NCBI GenBank assembly: GCA_963705955.1
Contig: CAVPLH010000003.1
Coordinates: 62,001 to 126,000, forward strand
Source of the DNA: WHSW01 sp963705955
Lineage (GTDB): Bacteria; Actinomycetota; Thermoleophilia; Solirubrobacterales; 70-9
Length of the DNA stretch: 64,000 nt
Direction of reading: 5' to 3'
Part shown: positions 41,306 to 51,166 of the stretch, in pieces
How positions within the stretch are numbered: position 1 is the first letter of the stretch
Layout: every line of letters starts with the position of its first letter
Position numbers and translations under genes: made by a program
Notes under the pieces: model-generated
Databases searched by the model: none
What the model saw: the letters and a program-made list of their open reading frames with translations, nothing else
What the model was told of the DNA's origin: nothing

Positions 41306-41909
41306 ATGTCCCTGGGACCGCGAGCAGGACGAGCGTTCGATCGTCCCGCACACGGTCGAGGAGGCCTACGAGCTCGCCGACGCCGCGGCCCGGGGCGACG
41401 ACGCGAAGCTGCGCGACGAGCTCGGCGACGTCCTCTTCCAGGTCGTCTTCCTCTCGCTGCTGCTCGAGGAGCGCTCGGCGGGCTCGCTGGCCGCGGTCGC
41501 CGACGAGATCACCGCGAAGCTGATCCGCCGACACCCGCACGTCTTCGAGCAGAGCGAGGCTCGCGAGCTGCTCGGTGACGCGGATCCGAAGACGGCCGCC
41601 GGCGTGCTCTCGAACTGGGATCGGATCAAGCGCGAGGTCGAGGGCCGGGGCGCCGACGACCCGTTCTCGGACGTCCCCGAGAACCTCCCGGGGCTGCTCT
41701 ACGCGCGAAAGATCCTCCGCCGCGCCGAGCCCGAGGGCGGTGCCGCGGCCGGCCGCGAGTCGCGCGACGCCGCCGAGACGGCGGTGGGGGAGATGCTGTT
41801 CGAGGCGGTCAGGCTCTCGCGCCGCCTCGGAGTCGATCCGGAGCTCGCGCTGCGCGAAGCGGCCGACCGGTACCGGGATGGCCAAGCCGGTAACCGAGGG
41901 CAAGCATGA
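41214..41909 (+). CDS. mazG: nucleoside triphosphate pyrophosphohydrolase
   Basis: MazG hydrolyses (d)NTPs to monophosphates and removes damaged nucleotides. The 231-residue protein has the N-terminal CPWDREQDERS, the metal-binding EEAYELADA and ELGDVLFQVVFLSLL, and KLIRRHPHVFEQ followed by NWDRIKREVEGR, all diagnostic for the E. coli-type enzyme. The C-terminal half is the second, partly degenerate MazG repeat with EMLFEAVRLSRRLGVDPE. It follows the SurA-like gene closely. The N-terminal first residues are unusually Arg-rich. Confidence 0.94.
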   Translation: MARSPRGDSPAEAALVALERLDAITRRLRRECPWDREQDERSIVPHTVEEAYELADAAARGDDAKLRDELGDVLFQVVFLSLLLEERSAGSLAAVADEITAKLIRRHPHVFEQSEARELLGDADPKTAAGVLSNWDRIKREVEGRGADDPFSDVPENLPGLLYARKILRRAEPEGGAAAGRESRDAAETAVGEMLFEAVRLSRRLGVDPELALREAADRYRDGQAGNRGQA

Positions 41910-41923
41910 CCGCCCCGGGCTTT

Positions 41924-41940
41924 GTTTCGGTATGCGAAAC
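41924..41940. promoter_or_regulatory. palindrome over the start codon of the DUF559 gene
   Basis: GTTTCG (41924-41929) and CGAAAC (41935-41940) form a perfect inverted repeat around GTATG, which contains the ATG at 41932. A protein bound here would block a leaderless start, so it is a candidate autoregulatory operator. Confidence 0.35.
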
Positions 41941-42783
41941 GTTGTCCAGGGTCGGGGCGGGCCTGATGCGCTGATCGCGGCTGTCGCGGCGGGTCAGCAC
42001 GGCGTTGCCGACATCGCTCAGCTGCTCTCCGCCGGCCTGACCCGCCCAGGCGTCGCTCGGCGGGTCGCCGCCGGGCGCCTCCACCCCGTCCACCGGGGCG
42101 TATATGCCGTCGGCCACGCCGGGCTCAGCAGCCGGGGCCGGTGGAGGGCGGCCACCCTGGCGCTCGGCGAACGTGCCGTCCTCAGCCATTGGAGCGCCGC
42201 CGAGCTCTGGGCCATGCTCCCCGACCGCGGGCGGATCCCGCACGTGACCGTCCCGGGCCCTGGCGACCGCTCGCGGCGCCGAGGAATCGCGGGTCACCGC
42301 TCGACCTCGCTGAGCCCGGCGCAGACCACGGTCTGCGACCGGATCCCGGTGACCACGCCCGCGCGGACCCTCGACGACCTCGCCCGGGTCGCCCCCGCCT
42401 ACCTGGTGCGCCGGGCGCGTCGCCAGGCCGAGTACCTGAAGCTCCCGCTCGGACCAGGTCATCGATCGGACGGCACCCGCAGCGACCTCGAGAGCGCGTT
42501 CCTGCTCCGCTGCCGCCGCGGTGGGCTTCCGCCGCCGCGAATCGGCGTGAGGATCGGGCCGTACACCGTCGATTTCCTCTGGCCCGAGCAGCGGCTCGTC
42601 GTCGAGACCGACGGCTATGCCGCGCACGCCGGGTGGCAGGCGTTCCAGGACGACCACGTCCGCGACTCACGCCTCGCCGCGCGCGGCTACTACGTACAGC
42701 GGTTCAGCGACTGGCAGCTGACGCACGAGCCAGAGCTCGTAGTCCGGACGCTGCGGGACCTGCTCGAACGGCTCACCGGGTAG
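41932..42783 (+). CDS. AbiEi-like winged helix plus DUF559 (VSR-like) protein
   Basis: The 283-residue protein has an N-terminal AbiEi-type winged helix (ALIAAVAAGQHGVADIAQLL, then GVARRVAAGRLHPVHRGVYA) and a middle region with LSHWSAAELWAML and IPVTTPARTLDDLARV. The C-terminal DUF559 domain is related to very-short-patch repair endonucleases: RIGPYTVDFLWPEQRLVVET, DGYAAHAG and RDSRLAARGYYVQRFS. The PD-(D/E)xK-like core (VDFLW, VVETDG) looks intact. The family is common in actinobacteria with unproven function, perhaps antitoxin or defence related. No toxin gene is adjacent. A dead paralogue lies at 11162-12105. Confidence 0.85.
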   Translation: MRNVVQGRGGPDALIAAVAAGQHGVADIAQLLSAGLTRPGVARRVAAGRLHPVHRGVYAVGHAGLSSRGRWRAATLALGERAVLSHWSAAELWAMLPDRGRIPHVTVPGPGDRSRRRGIAGHRSTSLSPAQTTVCDRIPVTTPARTLDDLARVAPAYLVRRARRQAEYLKLPLGPGHRSDGTRSDLESAFLLRCRRGGLPPPRIGVRIGPYTVDFLWPEQRLVVETDGYAAHAGWQAFQDDHVRDSRLAARGYYVQRFSDWQLTHEPELVVRTLRDLLERLTG

Positions 42784-42786
42784 CCT
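42781..42786 (+). promoter_or_regulatory. putative leaderless -10 (TAGCCT) overlapping a stop codon
   Basis: TAGCCT includes the TAG stop of the DUF559 gene and ends twelve bases before the ATG of eno at 42799. Confidence 0.4.
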
Positions 42787-42798
42787 CCCGCTCCGCTG

Positions 42799-44100
<1,302 letters not shown>

Positions 44101-44128
44101 CGCGCGATCGGCGCCGAACCGATGAGGC

Positions 44129-44482
44129 GTGAGCGCACGCGCCCAGGCCGCACGCGGATACCGGCTGAAGCCCGCCGCGCGTTCGCGCCCGGCTGCGCGC
44201 AGGAGCCGGATCCAGTGGGACAAGGTCGGCCGGGTGGCGCTGGTGCTGGTGCTGTTCGCGATCCTCGCCTCCTACGTGAGCCCGGCGCTGAACCTGTTCG
44301 ACGCCTGGCGCAACGCCCGCTCCGAGCACGCGGCGCTGACCGAGCTTCGAGCCGAGCACGCGAAGCTCCAGCAGCGGATCGCGACCCTGGGCGGGCGCGA
44401 CGCCGCCGAGCGCGAGGCGCGCAAGCAGGGCATGACGCTGCCGGGAGAGGCGCCGTACGTGATCCGCGGGCTCGGCGACTAG
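44129..44482 (+). CDS. FtsB/DivIC-like septum formation initiator protein
   Basis: The 117-residue protein has a basic cytoplasmic tail (about 30 residues), one membrane helix (VALVLVLFAILASYVSPAL) and an extracellular coiled coil (SEHAALTELRAEHAKLQQRI), ending with the conserved REARKQGMTLPGEAPYVI, which matches the REAR..GMVKPGE motif of the DivIC/FtsB family. It should help FtsL and FtsQ at the division site. The location after eno supports this. The GTG start has no Shine-Dalgarno. Confidence 0.9.
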   Translation: MSARAQAARGYRLKPAARSRPAARRSRIQWDKVGRVALVLVLFAILASYVSPALNLFDAWRNARSEHAALTELRAEHAKLQQRIATLGGRDAAEREARKQGMTLPGEAPYVIRGLGD

Positions 44483-44501
44483 GGGCCTCCGGCCTCCGGG
44501 C

Positions 44502-46715
44502 ATGAGCCCGGCGTTCGAGATCGCGCCGGCGAGCGAGCGGACGCTCACCGCCGGCCACTACCTGCTCGGGGCGCTCGAGCTCGCGGTCGTGCTCGGTGCG
44601 ATCGCCTACGCCGCCTGGTCGGTGCGCAGCGCGATCCTTCCCGGCTGGACGTCGGCACCGGCGCGGCTCGCCGAGCTGGTCCTCGGGCTCGCCGCCCTGC
44701 TCCTGCTCTCCGAGGCGCTGGGGACGTTCGGCGGGTTCGGCGACCTCGGGATCGTCGTCGGCAGCGTCGCGGTCGCCGCCGGCGCCCACCTGCTCGCTCA
44801 CCGTGCGGCGCGCGGCCTCGGTCCGCGGCTCGGCGTCTCCGCGCCCCCGGCCCCTCCCGCGTCGCGCCTCGCCGTCTGGCTCGCCGCCGCCGCGGTCGCC
44901 GCGGTCGCCGCGGCCTGGATGGTCCCGACCCTCGCCAGCCTCGCCGGGGGAATGGACCGCGCCGACACGCTCTGGTACCACATGCCGCTCGCGACCCGGT
45001 TCGCGCACGGCTCGCACTTCGGCACGATCGACTACTTCGATCCGATCTTCTTCGCCTCCTTCTACCCGGCGAACTCGGAGGTCTTTCACGCCGTCGGCCT
45101 GCTCGCCTTCGGGCGCGACATCCTCTCGCCGCTCGTCAACCTCGGCTGGCTCTCGCTCGGCCTCGCCGGCGCCTACTGCATCGGCCGGCCCTACGGGCTC
45201 GGCCCGCAGAGCCTGATCGGCGGTGCGATCGCGCTCGGGGCCCAGAACCTGGTCGAGTTCCAGGCGGGCGAGGCCCTCAACGACATCGCCGGCGTCGCCT
45301 GCATCCTGGCGGCCGTCGCGATCCTCGTCAACGGCGCGAAATCCGCTAAGACCGGTGTCCCGGTGCCGGCGCTCGCGGTGGCGGGCCTCGCCGCGGGCCT
45401 CGCCGCGGGGACGAAGCTCAGCTTCCTGGCGCCGGTCGTCGCGCTGTTCGTGGGGCTCGTCGCGGTCGCCGGAAGGGGAGCACGGGTACGGACCGCTGCC
45501 TGCTTCGGGCTCCCGGCACTGATCACCGGCGGGTACTGGTACGTGCGCAACCTGTTCGCGATCGGCAACCCGATCCCCTACACGTCGTTCGGGCCGCTCG
45601 GGCTGCCGACGCCGGACCGCAACTTCGAGCTCAGGCCGGGCTTCTCGGTGTTCCACTACTGGCACGACACGACGGTCTGGAAGGACTGGTTCTTCCCCGG
45701 GCTCGACAGCTCCTTCGGCTTCCTCTGGCCGCTCGTGATCGCCGCCTTCGTCGGCGCCGGGGTCTACGCCCTGTGGCGGGGGAGCGAGCCGCTCACCAGG
45801 GTGCTCGGGGCGGTGATCCTGTTCACCGCCCTCGCCTACCTGTTCACCCCGCTGACCGCGTCCGGCGAGCAGGGCCAGCCGATCGGCTTCGAGTGGAACG
45901 TGCGCTACGTGGCGCCCGCGGCGGCGGTCGGCCTCGCCCTGCTGCCCTGCCTGCCGCTGCTGCGCCGCAGCCCGCGCTCCCGGGCGATCACGCTCGCCGG
46001 GCTCGCGATCCTCTTCGTCTCGACCAGCGCCTCGCTGGTCCAGTGGCAGCAGGGCCACGTCAAGGGCGCGCTTGCGGCGGGGGTGGGCGTCTTCGCCGCC
46101 TTCGCGATCCTCGACTGGCTGCGCTCGCGCGGGCGGATCGGCCCGGCGGCGCCGCGACGGTGGGCGCTCGCGGTGCTCTGCGCGGTCGGCCTCGCCGCGC
46201 TCGGCGCCGGGTGGTGGGAGCAGAACCACTACCTCGAGCGCCGCTACGACAACCTGAGCCCGGCGCTGAAGATCGCCGACGCGGTCCGCTGGGCGCGCGA
46301 CGTCCGCGGCGCGAAGATCGCGATCAGCGGCATCCGCGGCGTCTTCAACCAGTACCCCTTCTACGGCACCGACCTCTCGAACCAGGTGCAGTGGCTCGGC
46401 AGATCGGGGCCCGACGGGGCCTACGAGCGGATCCCGACCTGCACCGAGTGGCGCCAGGCGCTCGCCGACGGCGGCTACACGCACGTCGTGACGATGTACG
46501 ACCCGTTCAACCCCGGCTCGCTGACCGACACCAAGGAGGCCCTGTGGACGCGTCAGGATCCGGCCGCAAAGCAGGTCCTGCGCGACGGACCGGTGAGCGT
46601 CTTCGAGATCGACGGCACTCCTGATCCGGCAGGTTGCGGCACCCTTCCCGACCTCAGCCCGGCCGAGCTCAACGGCGACTCGGTGAACGCCGACCCGACC
46701 GCGAACCAGCCCTGA
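44502..46715 (+). CDS. GT-C-like integral membrane protein, glycan cluster
   Basis: The 737-residue protein has about 12-14 membrane helices, with a large luminal/extracellular C-terminal part. Between helices lie DRADTLWYHMPLATRFAHG and DYFDPIFFASFYPANSEVF, reminiscent of the Asp-containing first loop of ArnT/PMT-type GT-C glycosyltransferases, which use lipid-linked sugars. The C-terminal region contains YDNLSPALKIADAVRWARD and GIRGVFNQYPFYGTDLSNQV. It opens a one-strand block with sulfotransferases and a flippase, so a role in extracytoplasmic glycan assembly is inferred. The donor cannot be read. Confidence 0.75.
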   Translation: MSPAFEIAPASERTLTAGHYLLGALELAVVLGAIAYAAWSVRSAILPGWTSAPARLAELVLGLAALLLLSEALGTFGGFGDLGIVVGSVAVAAGAHLLAHRAARGLGPRLGVSAPPAPPASRLAVWLAAAAVAAVAAAWMVPTLASLAGGMDRADTLWYHMPLATRFAHGSHFGTIDYFDPIFFASFYPANSEVFHAVGLLAFGRDILSPLVNLGWLSLGLAGAYCIGRPYGLGPQSLIGGAIALGAQNLVEFQAGEALNDIAGVACILAAVAILVNGAKSAKTGVPVPALAVAGLAAGLAAGTKLSFLAPVVALFVGLVAVAGRGARVRTAACFGLPALITGGYWYVRNLFAIGNPIPYTSFGPLGLPTPDRNFELRPGFSVFHYWHDTTVWKDWFFPGLDSSFGFLWPLVIAAFVGAGVYALWRGSEPLTRVLGAVILFTALAYLFTPLTASGEQGQPIGFEWNVRYVAPAAAVGLALLPCLPLLRRSPRSRAITLAGLAILFVSTSASLVQWQQGHVKGALAAGVGVFAAFAILDWLRSRGRIGPAAPRRWALAVLCAVGLAALGAGWWEQNHYLERRYDNLSPALKIADAVRWARDVRGAKIAISGIRGVFNQYPFYGTDLSNQVQWLGRSGPDGAYERIPTCTEWRQALADGGYTHVVTMYDPFNPGSLTDTKEALWTRQDPAAKQVLRDGPVSVFEIDGTPDPAGCGTLPDLSPAELNGDSVNADPTANQP

Positions 46716-46735
46716 GCGGCGCCTCGGCTTCGACC

Positions 46736-49165
46736 ATGCTCGCGATCTACGCCACCGCCCTCCTGATCCTCGGCGCCTCGCTGCTGATCGGACGGACGAT
46801 CTGCGGACTGGTCGGCTGGCCGCGCCCCGATCTGGCTCTCGGGAGCGACCGGCTTCGCCGTGCTCGTCTCGGTTTCCCCGTTCATCCTGCGGCTCCCCGG
46901 GCGGGCGACGACCGCGGCGATCGTCCTCGGGCTGGTGCTGATCGCCTGCGCCTCGGCGCGATCCGCGAGATCCGCGGCGCCGGCGGGCCCGACGCCGACC
47001 GCGGGCGGGAGTGGCTGATCGGGGTCGCGGTCGTCGTCGTCGTGCTCGCCGTCGCCTCGATCCCGTTCGCCGTCAACGACCGGGTCGGAGTCCTCGGCGA
47101 GGGCATCTACACCAACGATCACGCCGCCCAGCTGTACTGGGCCGACTGGCTCCAGCACGGGTTCGGCCCGGAGCCGAGCGCGGTCAGCTTCGGCTATCCG
47201 ATCGGCCCGCAGGCGGTCGCGGTCGTCGCCGCCGAGGCGACCGGAACCTCGCTGGTAAGCGCGTTCAACGGGCTCCTGCTCGCGATCCCGGCGCTGACCG
47301 CGCTCACGGCGCTCGCCGGGCTGCGCGGCTTCGGCGGCGACCGCCGGGTCGCGATCGCGGCGATCTGCGGCCTGCCTTACCTGGGCGCCTCGTTCCTCGC
47401 CCAGAGCGCCTTCAAGGAGACCGCGATGGCGCTCTTCTTGCTCGCCTTCGCGGTCGCGCTGCAAGCCGCGCCGCGCCCCGCCGACGAGCGCGTCGAGGAC
47501 GCGGGCGCCGACCCCGGCCCGGCGGCCCCGTGGCGCGCGATCGTCGTCATCGGCCTCGTCCTCGCCGTCGCGAGCGTCTTCACCTTCAGCCTCCCGGGCC
47601 TCGCCTGGTTCGCCGTCGCGCTGCCGCTCTGGCTCGTGATCGAGGAGCTCAGCGGCCACAGCCCGATCGAGTGGCGCCGGATCCGCGACGCGGTGCTCGC
47701 CCATCGTCGCTGGTTCGTGGCCGGGGCGCTCGTCCTGATCGCGATCGCCGTCCTCGCGTTCGGCCCGGCGACGAACTTCGTCAACAAGATCAACGACGTC
47801 CAGGAGTCGACCGGCCGCCTCAGCTCGCCGGTGTTCCCCGGCGAGGCGCTCGGCATCTGGCCGCAGGGCGACTACCGGATCGTCCGCGGCGAGGTCTCCG
47901 GCTCGCTGATCGCGACCGCGCTCGGGGCGATCGCGGTCCTGTTCGGCGTCGTCGCGCTTCTGCGCCGGCGCCAGTGGGCGCTGCTCGCGACCCTGCTCGC
48001 CGGCGGGATCGTCTACCTCGGCGCCCGCCGCTTCGCGCAGATCCACGTCGAGGCAAAGGCGCTGATGGTGATCGCGCCGCTCGTCCTCTTCGTCTCGCTG
48101 AGGGCGCTGCTCGCCCCGACGACGCACGACGAGCGACGACCGTGGAAGCTGATCCGCTACGCCCTCGGCACGACCGTCGTGATCGCCGCCACCCTCTCCA
48201 CACTGCTCGCCCTCCGCGCCGCCCCGATCGGCTACGACGATCGCCAGCAGGCTCTCGAGCAGCTCGCCGACCAGGCCGCCGGCAAGCCGGTCGCCTTCCT
48301 CGGCGTCGACCGCTTTGCCGGCTACTACCTGCGCGACACGCTCGCCCGGGCTCCGGCCGGCTACGTCCCCGAGGAGGTCGAGGCGCGCCCCGAGAAGACC
48401 TGGACGCAGGGGATCGCCGCGGATTTCGACACCCTCGACTCCGGCAAGCTCGACAAGTTCGACTACGCGATCACGACCTCGGCCGCGTTTGCCTCGGCGC
48501 CGCCGCCGAACTTCGAAGAGGTCGACCGCGCCGGCGACTACATCCTCTGGGAGCGGACGGGGCCGACACCGCGCTCGCGCGTGCTGCCCGCGGAGGACGG
48601 CAACCCGGGCGCGAAGCTCGACTGCGCCGACGGAGAGGGCCGTCGGATCTCGAGGCGCCGCGGGACTGCCGACGTGATTCCGGAGCCGGCGCTCGGCGAG
48701 TACACGGCCTGGAAGACGCCGCCGCCGGTGACCCCGGCGTCCGGCGGCCAGGAGCGCGGGTGGGCCGCCCCCGGCACCGCCTCGATCGAGCTCGACCTGG
48801 CCGCGCCCGGGAGCTACGAGCTCTCGCTGCAGTATCACTCCCAGGTGCCCCTCGAGGTGATGTATCAGGGTGAGCCGATCGCCCACCTGCCGGCGTCGCT
48901 CGACGGCATGTACCTGAGCGCCGCCGGACGCGGCGCGTACTGGCCGGCCGGCTCGATCAGCGTCGATCACCCCGGCAGGCAGGAGATCGAGATCGCGGCC
49001 GCGGAGCCGAACGGACTCCAGGACACGATCGGCGCCGACCGCCGCGTCTGGCTCGGCAACCTCGCCGCGACCTCGGACGCCGGCCCGGAGACCGTGCCGA
49101 TCCGCGAGGCGTGCCGCCGCTACGTCGATCACTTCGAGCTCGCGCGGCGCGGGAAGGGCGGCTGA
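46736..49165 (+). CDS. second GT-C-like membrane protein with extracellular domain
   Basis: As sequenced this 809-residue protein begins MLAIYATALLILGASLLIGR and includes many membrane helices (EWLIGVAVVVVVLAVASIPF and others) and a long extracellular C-terminus with a beta-sandwich-like part (ASIELDLAAPGSYELSLQY). An acidic loop EGIYTNDHAAQLYWADWLQ suggests a GT-C active-site loop. From about 46836 to 46965 the translated frame is Arg-rich and implausible, while the next frame reads GATGFAVLVSVSPFILRLPG and AAIVLGLVLIACA, a good membrane segment. A +1 followed by a compensating -1 change restores it. It overlaps the first sulfotransferase gene (TGATG). Confidence 0.75.
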   Translation: MLAIYATALLILGASLLIGRTICGLVGWPRPDLALGSDRLRRARLGFPVHPAAPRAGDDRGDRPRAGADRLRLGAIREIRGAGGPDADRGREWLIGVAVVVVVLAVASIPFAVNDRVGVLGEGIYTNDHAAQLYWADWLQHGFGPEPSAVSFGYPIGPQAVAVVAAEATGTSLVSAFNGLLLAIPALTALTALAGLRGFGGDRRVAIAAICGLPYLGASFLAQSAFKETAMALFLLAFAVALQAAPRPADERVEDAGADPGPAAPWRAIVVIGLVLAVASVFTFSLPGLAWFAVALPLWLVIEELSGHSPIEWRRIRDAVLAHRRWFVAGALVLIAIAVLAFGPATNFVNKINDVQESTGRLSSPVFPGEALGIWPQGDYRIVRGEVSGSLIATALGAIAVLFGVVALLRRRQWALLATLLAGGIVYLGARRFAQIHVEAKALMVIAPLVLFVSLRALLAPTTHDERRPWKLIRYALGTTVVIAATLSTLLALRAAPIGYDDRQQALEQLADQAAGKPVAFLGVDRFAGYYLRDTLARAPAGYVPEEVEARPEKTWTQGIAADFDTLDSGKLDKFDYAITTSAAFASAPPPNFEEVDRAGDYILWERTGPTPRSRVLPAEDGNPGAKLDCADGEGRRISRRRGTADVIPEPALGEYTAWKTPPPVTPASGGQERGWAAPGTASIELDLAAPGSYELSLQYHSQVPLEVMYQGEPIAHLPASLDGMYLSAAGRGAYWPAGSISVDHPGRQEIEIAAAEPNGLQDTIGADRRVWLGNLAATSDAGPETVPIREACRRYVDHFELARRGKGG

Positions 49166-50178
49166 TGCCGCACTTCGGCACCCCGGCGGAGCTGCCGTCG
49201 CCCGTCCTCGGAGGGGTGGAGATCGAGCGCGCGCCCGAGGTCCCGCAGGTCGTCTTCGTCGGCGGCACGGGGCGGAGCGGCACCCATGTGCTGTCGCAGC
49301 TGATCTCCCGCCACGCGAGCTTCGGCCTCGTCCCGGTCGAGGTCCGCTTCCACACCGACCCCGACGGGTTTCCCGGCCTGCTCGCCGGCGAGGTCACCCC
49401 GGAGCAGTTCGTCGACCGCCTGCGCGGCTTCTGGTGGCGCGGGTTCCAGACCCGCCGCTTTCGCGGCATGTACCGGTTCGTCGACCGGGAGCGGTTCGAC
49501 GCCGCGGTCGCGCGGTTCGAGACGGCACACGCCGCCGACCTCGAGCAGGCCTGCCGAGACCTCTTCTACGACCTGCTCTTCTTCCGGGCCCGCGTCGGCC
49601 GCAAGAGCGACGAGGGCATGGCGATCGTCGAGCAGAGCACCGACAACGTCGCGATGGCGCCGACCCTGGTCCGGCTGTTCCCGGAGGCGCGCTTCATCCA
49701 CGTCGTCCGCGACGGCCGCGACGCCTCCGCCTCGCGGGTCGCGCAGACCCGCGGGCTGGTCCGACCCCGCACCCGCGTGCAGGGGATCGAGTGGTGGGAG
49801 GCGCGGATCCGCGCGATCGAGGCCGGCGCCGACGCGGTGCCGCCGGCTCGGCTGCTGACCGTGAGCCTCGACGAGCTGCTGCTGATGTCGCGCGCCCGCG
49901 CCGCGCTGCGGCCGATCTACCGCTTCCTCGGCGTCCCGGCGACGAAGCGCACCCGGCGCTACTTCAACAACCGGATGACCCGCGAGGAGGCCAACGCCCA
50001 CCGGTGGCGACGGGGGATCTCGAATCGCAAGGCGGAGCACATCGAGGCCCTCTACCTCGAGGCGCTGACCCGGCTCGAAGCCGACGGCGCGCGCAGCGCA
50101 CCGCTGCTGCGCCACGCATACGAGCGCCGCGGCGCCGATCTCCAGCCGCTCGTCTATGTCTACGATCGGGGGCGATGA
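49165..50178 (+). CDS. sulfotransferase-family protein 1
   Basis: The 337-residue cytoplasmic protein has the 5'-phosphosulfate-binding loop as VVFVGGTGRSGTHVLSQL, near residue 28-45, and the 3'-phosphate motif as RFIHVVRDGRDASASRVAQ. These bind PAPS in sulfotransferases. Near the C-terminus, RIYRFLGVP-like YRFLGVPATKRT and EALYLEALTRLEADG are typical. Its ATG overlaps the upstream membrane-protein stop, and it overlaps the next, paralogous gene as ATGA. The acceptor is probably a sugar or lipid-linked glycan made by neighbours. Confidence 0.88.
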   Translation: MPHFGTPAELPSPVLGGVEIERAPEVPQVVFVGGTGRSGTHVLSQLISRHASFGLVPVEVRFHTDPDGFPGLLAGEVTPEQFVDRLRGFWWRGFQTRRFRGMYRFVDRERFDAAVARFETAHAADLEQACRDLFYDLLFFRARVGRKSDEGMAIVEQSTDNVAMAPTLVRLFPEARFIHVVRDGRDASASRVAQTRGLVRPRTRVQGIEWWEARIRAIEAGADAVPPARLLTVSLDELLLMSRARAALRPIYRFLGVPATKRTRRYFNNRMTREEANAHRWRRGISNRKAEHIEALYLEALTRLEADGARSAPLLRHAYERRGADLQPLVYVYDRGR

Positions 50179-51152
50179 TCGCCGACCCCGAGAGCCCGTC
50201 GCAGCCGGCCGAGCTCGTCTTCGTCGGCGGCACCGGCCGCAGCGGGACGCACATCGTCTCCTACCTGCTCAATCGCCACTCCCGCTTCTACGGAGTGCCG
50301 ATCGAGTGCCGGTTCCACTGCAACCCGAACGGGCTCGCCGACGTGGTCATGGGGCGCACCGAGCCCGCCGACTTCCTCGTCAAGCTGCGTGGCTACTGGT
50401 GGCACCGGGTGCGGATCGGCGACCGCGCCTACGTGAAGGCGAAGTGGCGAGCGCTCGGCCGAGGCCGGGTCCGCGGCCTGCATACGATCATCGGCCGCGA
50501 GCGCTTCGCCGCCGCCGCGGACCGCTTCGAGGCCGACCACCCGGCCGATCTGCTCGCCGCCTCGCGCAACCTCTTCTACGACCTCCTGCGGCCGCTCGCC
50601 ACCGAGGCCGGCAAGCCGGCGGTGGTCGAGATGAGCTGCTTCACGATCGCCGCCGCCGACGGGCTCGCGCGGATCTTCCCCGAGGCCCGGTTCGTGCATT
50701 CGGTCCGTGACGGGCGCGACTCGGGTGCCTCGAAGGTCTCGCTGCGCGCGAAGCCGCATCACCCGACCGACGTCAGCTCCGGGATCGAGTTCTGGGCCGA
50801 CCGCCTCCGCCAGGCCGAGCAGGGCGTGCGCGGCCTCGACCCGGCGGACCACGCGCGGCTGCGGGTGATCAGCCTCGACGAGCTCGTCTGGAGCGACCGC
50901 GAGGGCGCCTATGACGAGCTCTGCGAGTTCCTCGGGATCTCCGACGAGCCGGGGATGCACGAGTTCTTCGACGCCGAGATGAGCGCCGACGCGGCCCACC
51001 GCGAGCGCTGGCGCAAGGGCCTCGACGCCGACGAGCAGGCCGAGATCGTCCGCCTCTACGAGGCCGCGCTCGAGCGACTCGAGGCCGAGGACTACCACTG
51101 CGCGCCCGTCCTCCGTCGCTCTTATGAGCGCGAGCGCGCGCTCGCCGGCTGA
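50175..51152 (+). CDS. sulfotransferase-family protein 2
   Basis: The 325-residue paralogue of the preceding protein has LVFVGGTGRSGTHIVSYLL for PAPS phosphosulfate binding and RFVHSVRDGRDSGASKVSL for the 3'-phosphate. Shared with protein 1 are the spacing, the LFYDLL segment and the C-terminal ERLEAEDYHCAPVLRRSYER stretch. The two genes overlap and probably arose by tandem duplication followed by divergence, which suggests two sulfation positions or two acceptors. The next glycosyltransferase starts 14 bases after its stop. Confidence 0.88.
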   Translation: MIADPESPSQPAELVFVGGTGRSGTHIVSYLLNRHSRFYGVPIECRFHCNPNGLADVVMGRTEPADFLVKLRGYWWHRVRIGDRAYVKAKWRALGRGRVRGLHTIIGRERFAAAADRFEADHPADLLAASRNLFYDLLRPLATEAGKPAVVEMSCFTIAAADGLARIFPEARFVHSVRDGRDSGASKVSLRAKPHHPTDVSSGIEFWADRLRQAEQGVRGLDPADHARLRVISLDELVWSDREGAYDELCEFLGISDEPGMHEFFDAEMSADAAHRERWRKGLDADEQAEIVRLYEAALERLEAEDYHCAPVLRRSYERERALAG

Positions 51153-51166
51153 TCGACCGCCTGCGC

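Noticed and set aside
46553..49132. 859-codon open frame on the minus strand
   Set aside because: Antisense shadow of the second GT-C gene, composed of Arg/Asp/Glu-rich nonsense; no start signal.
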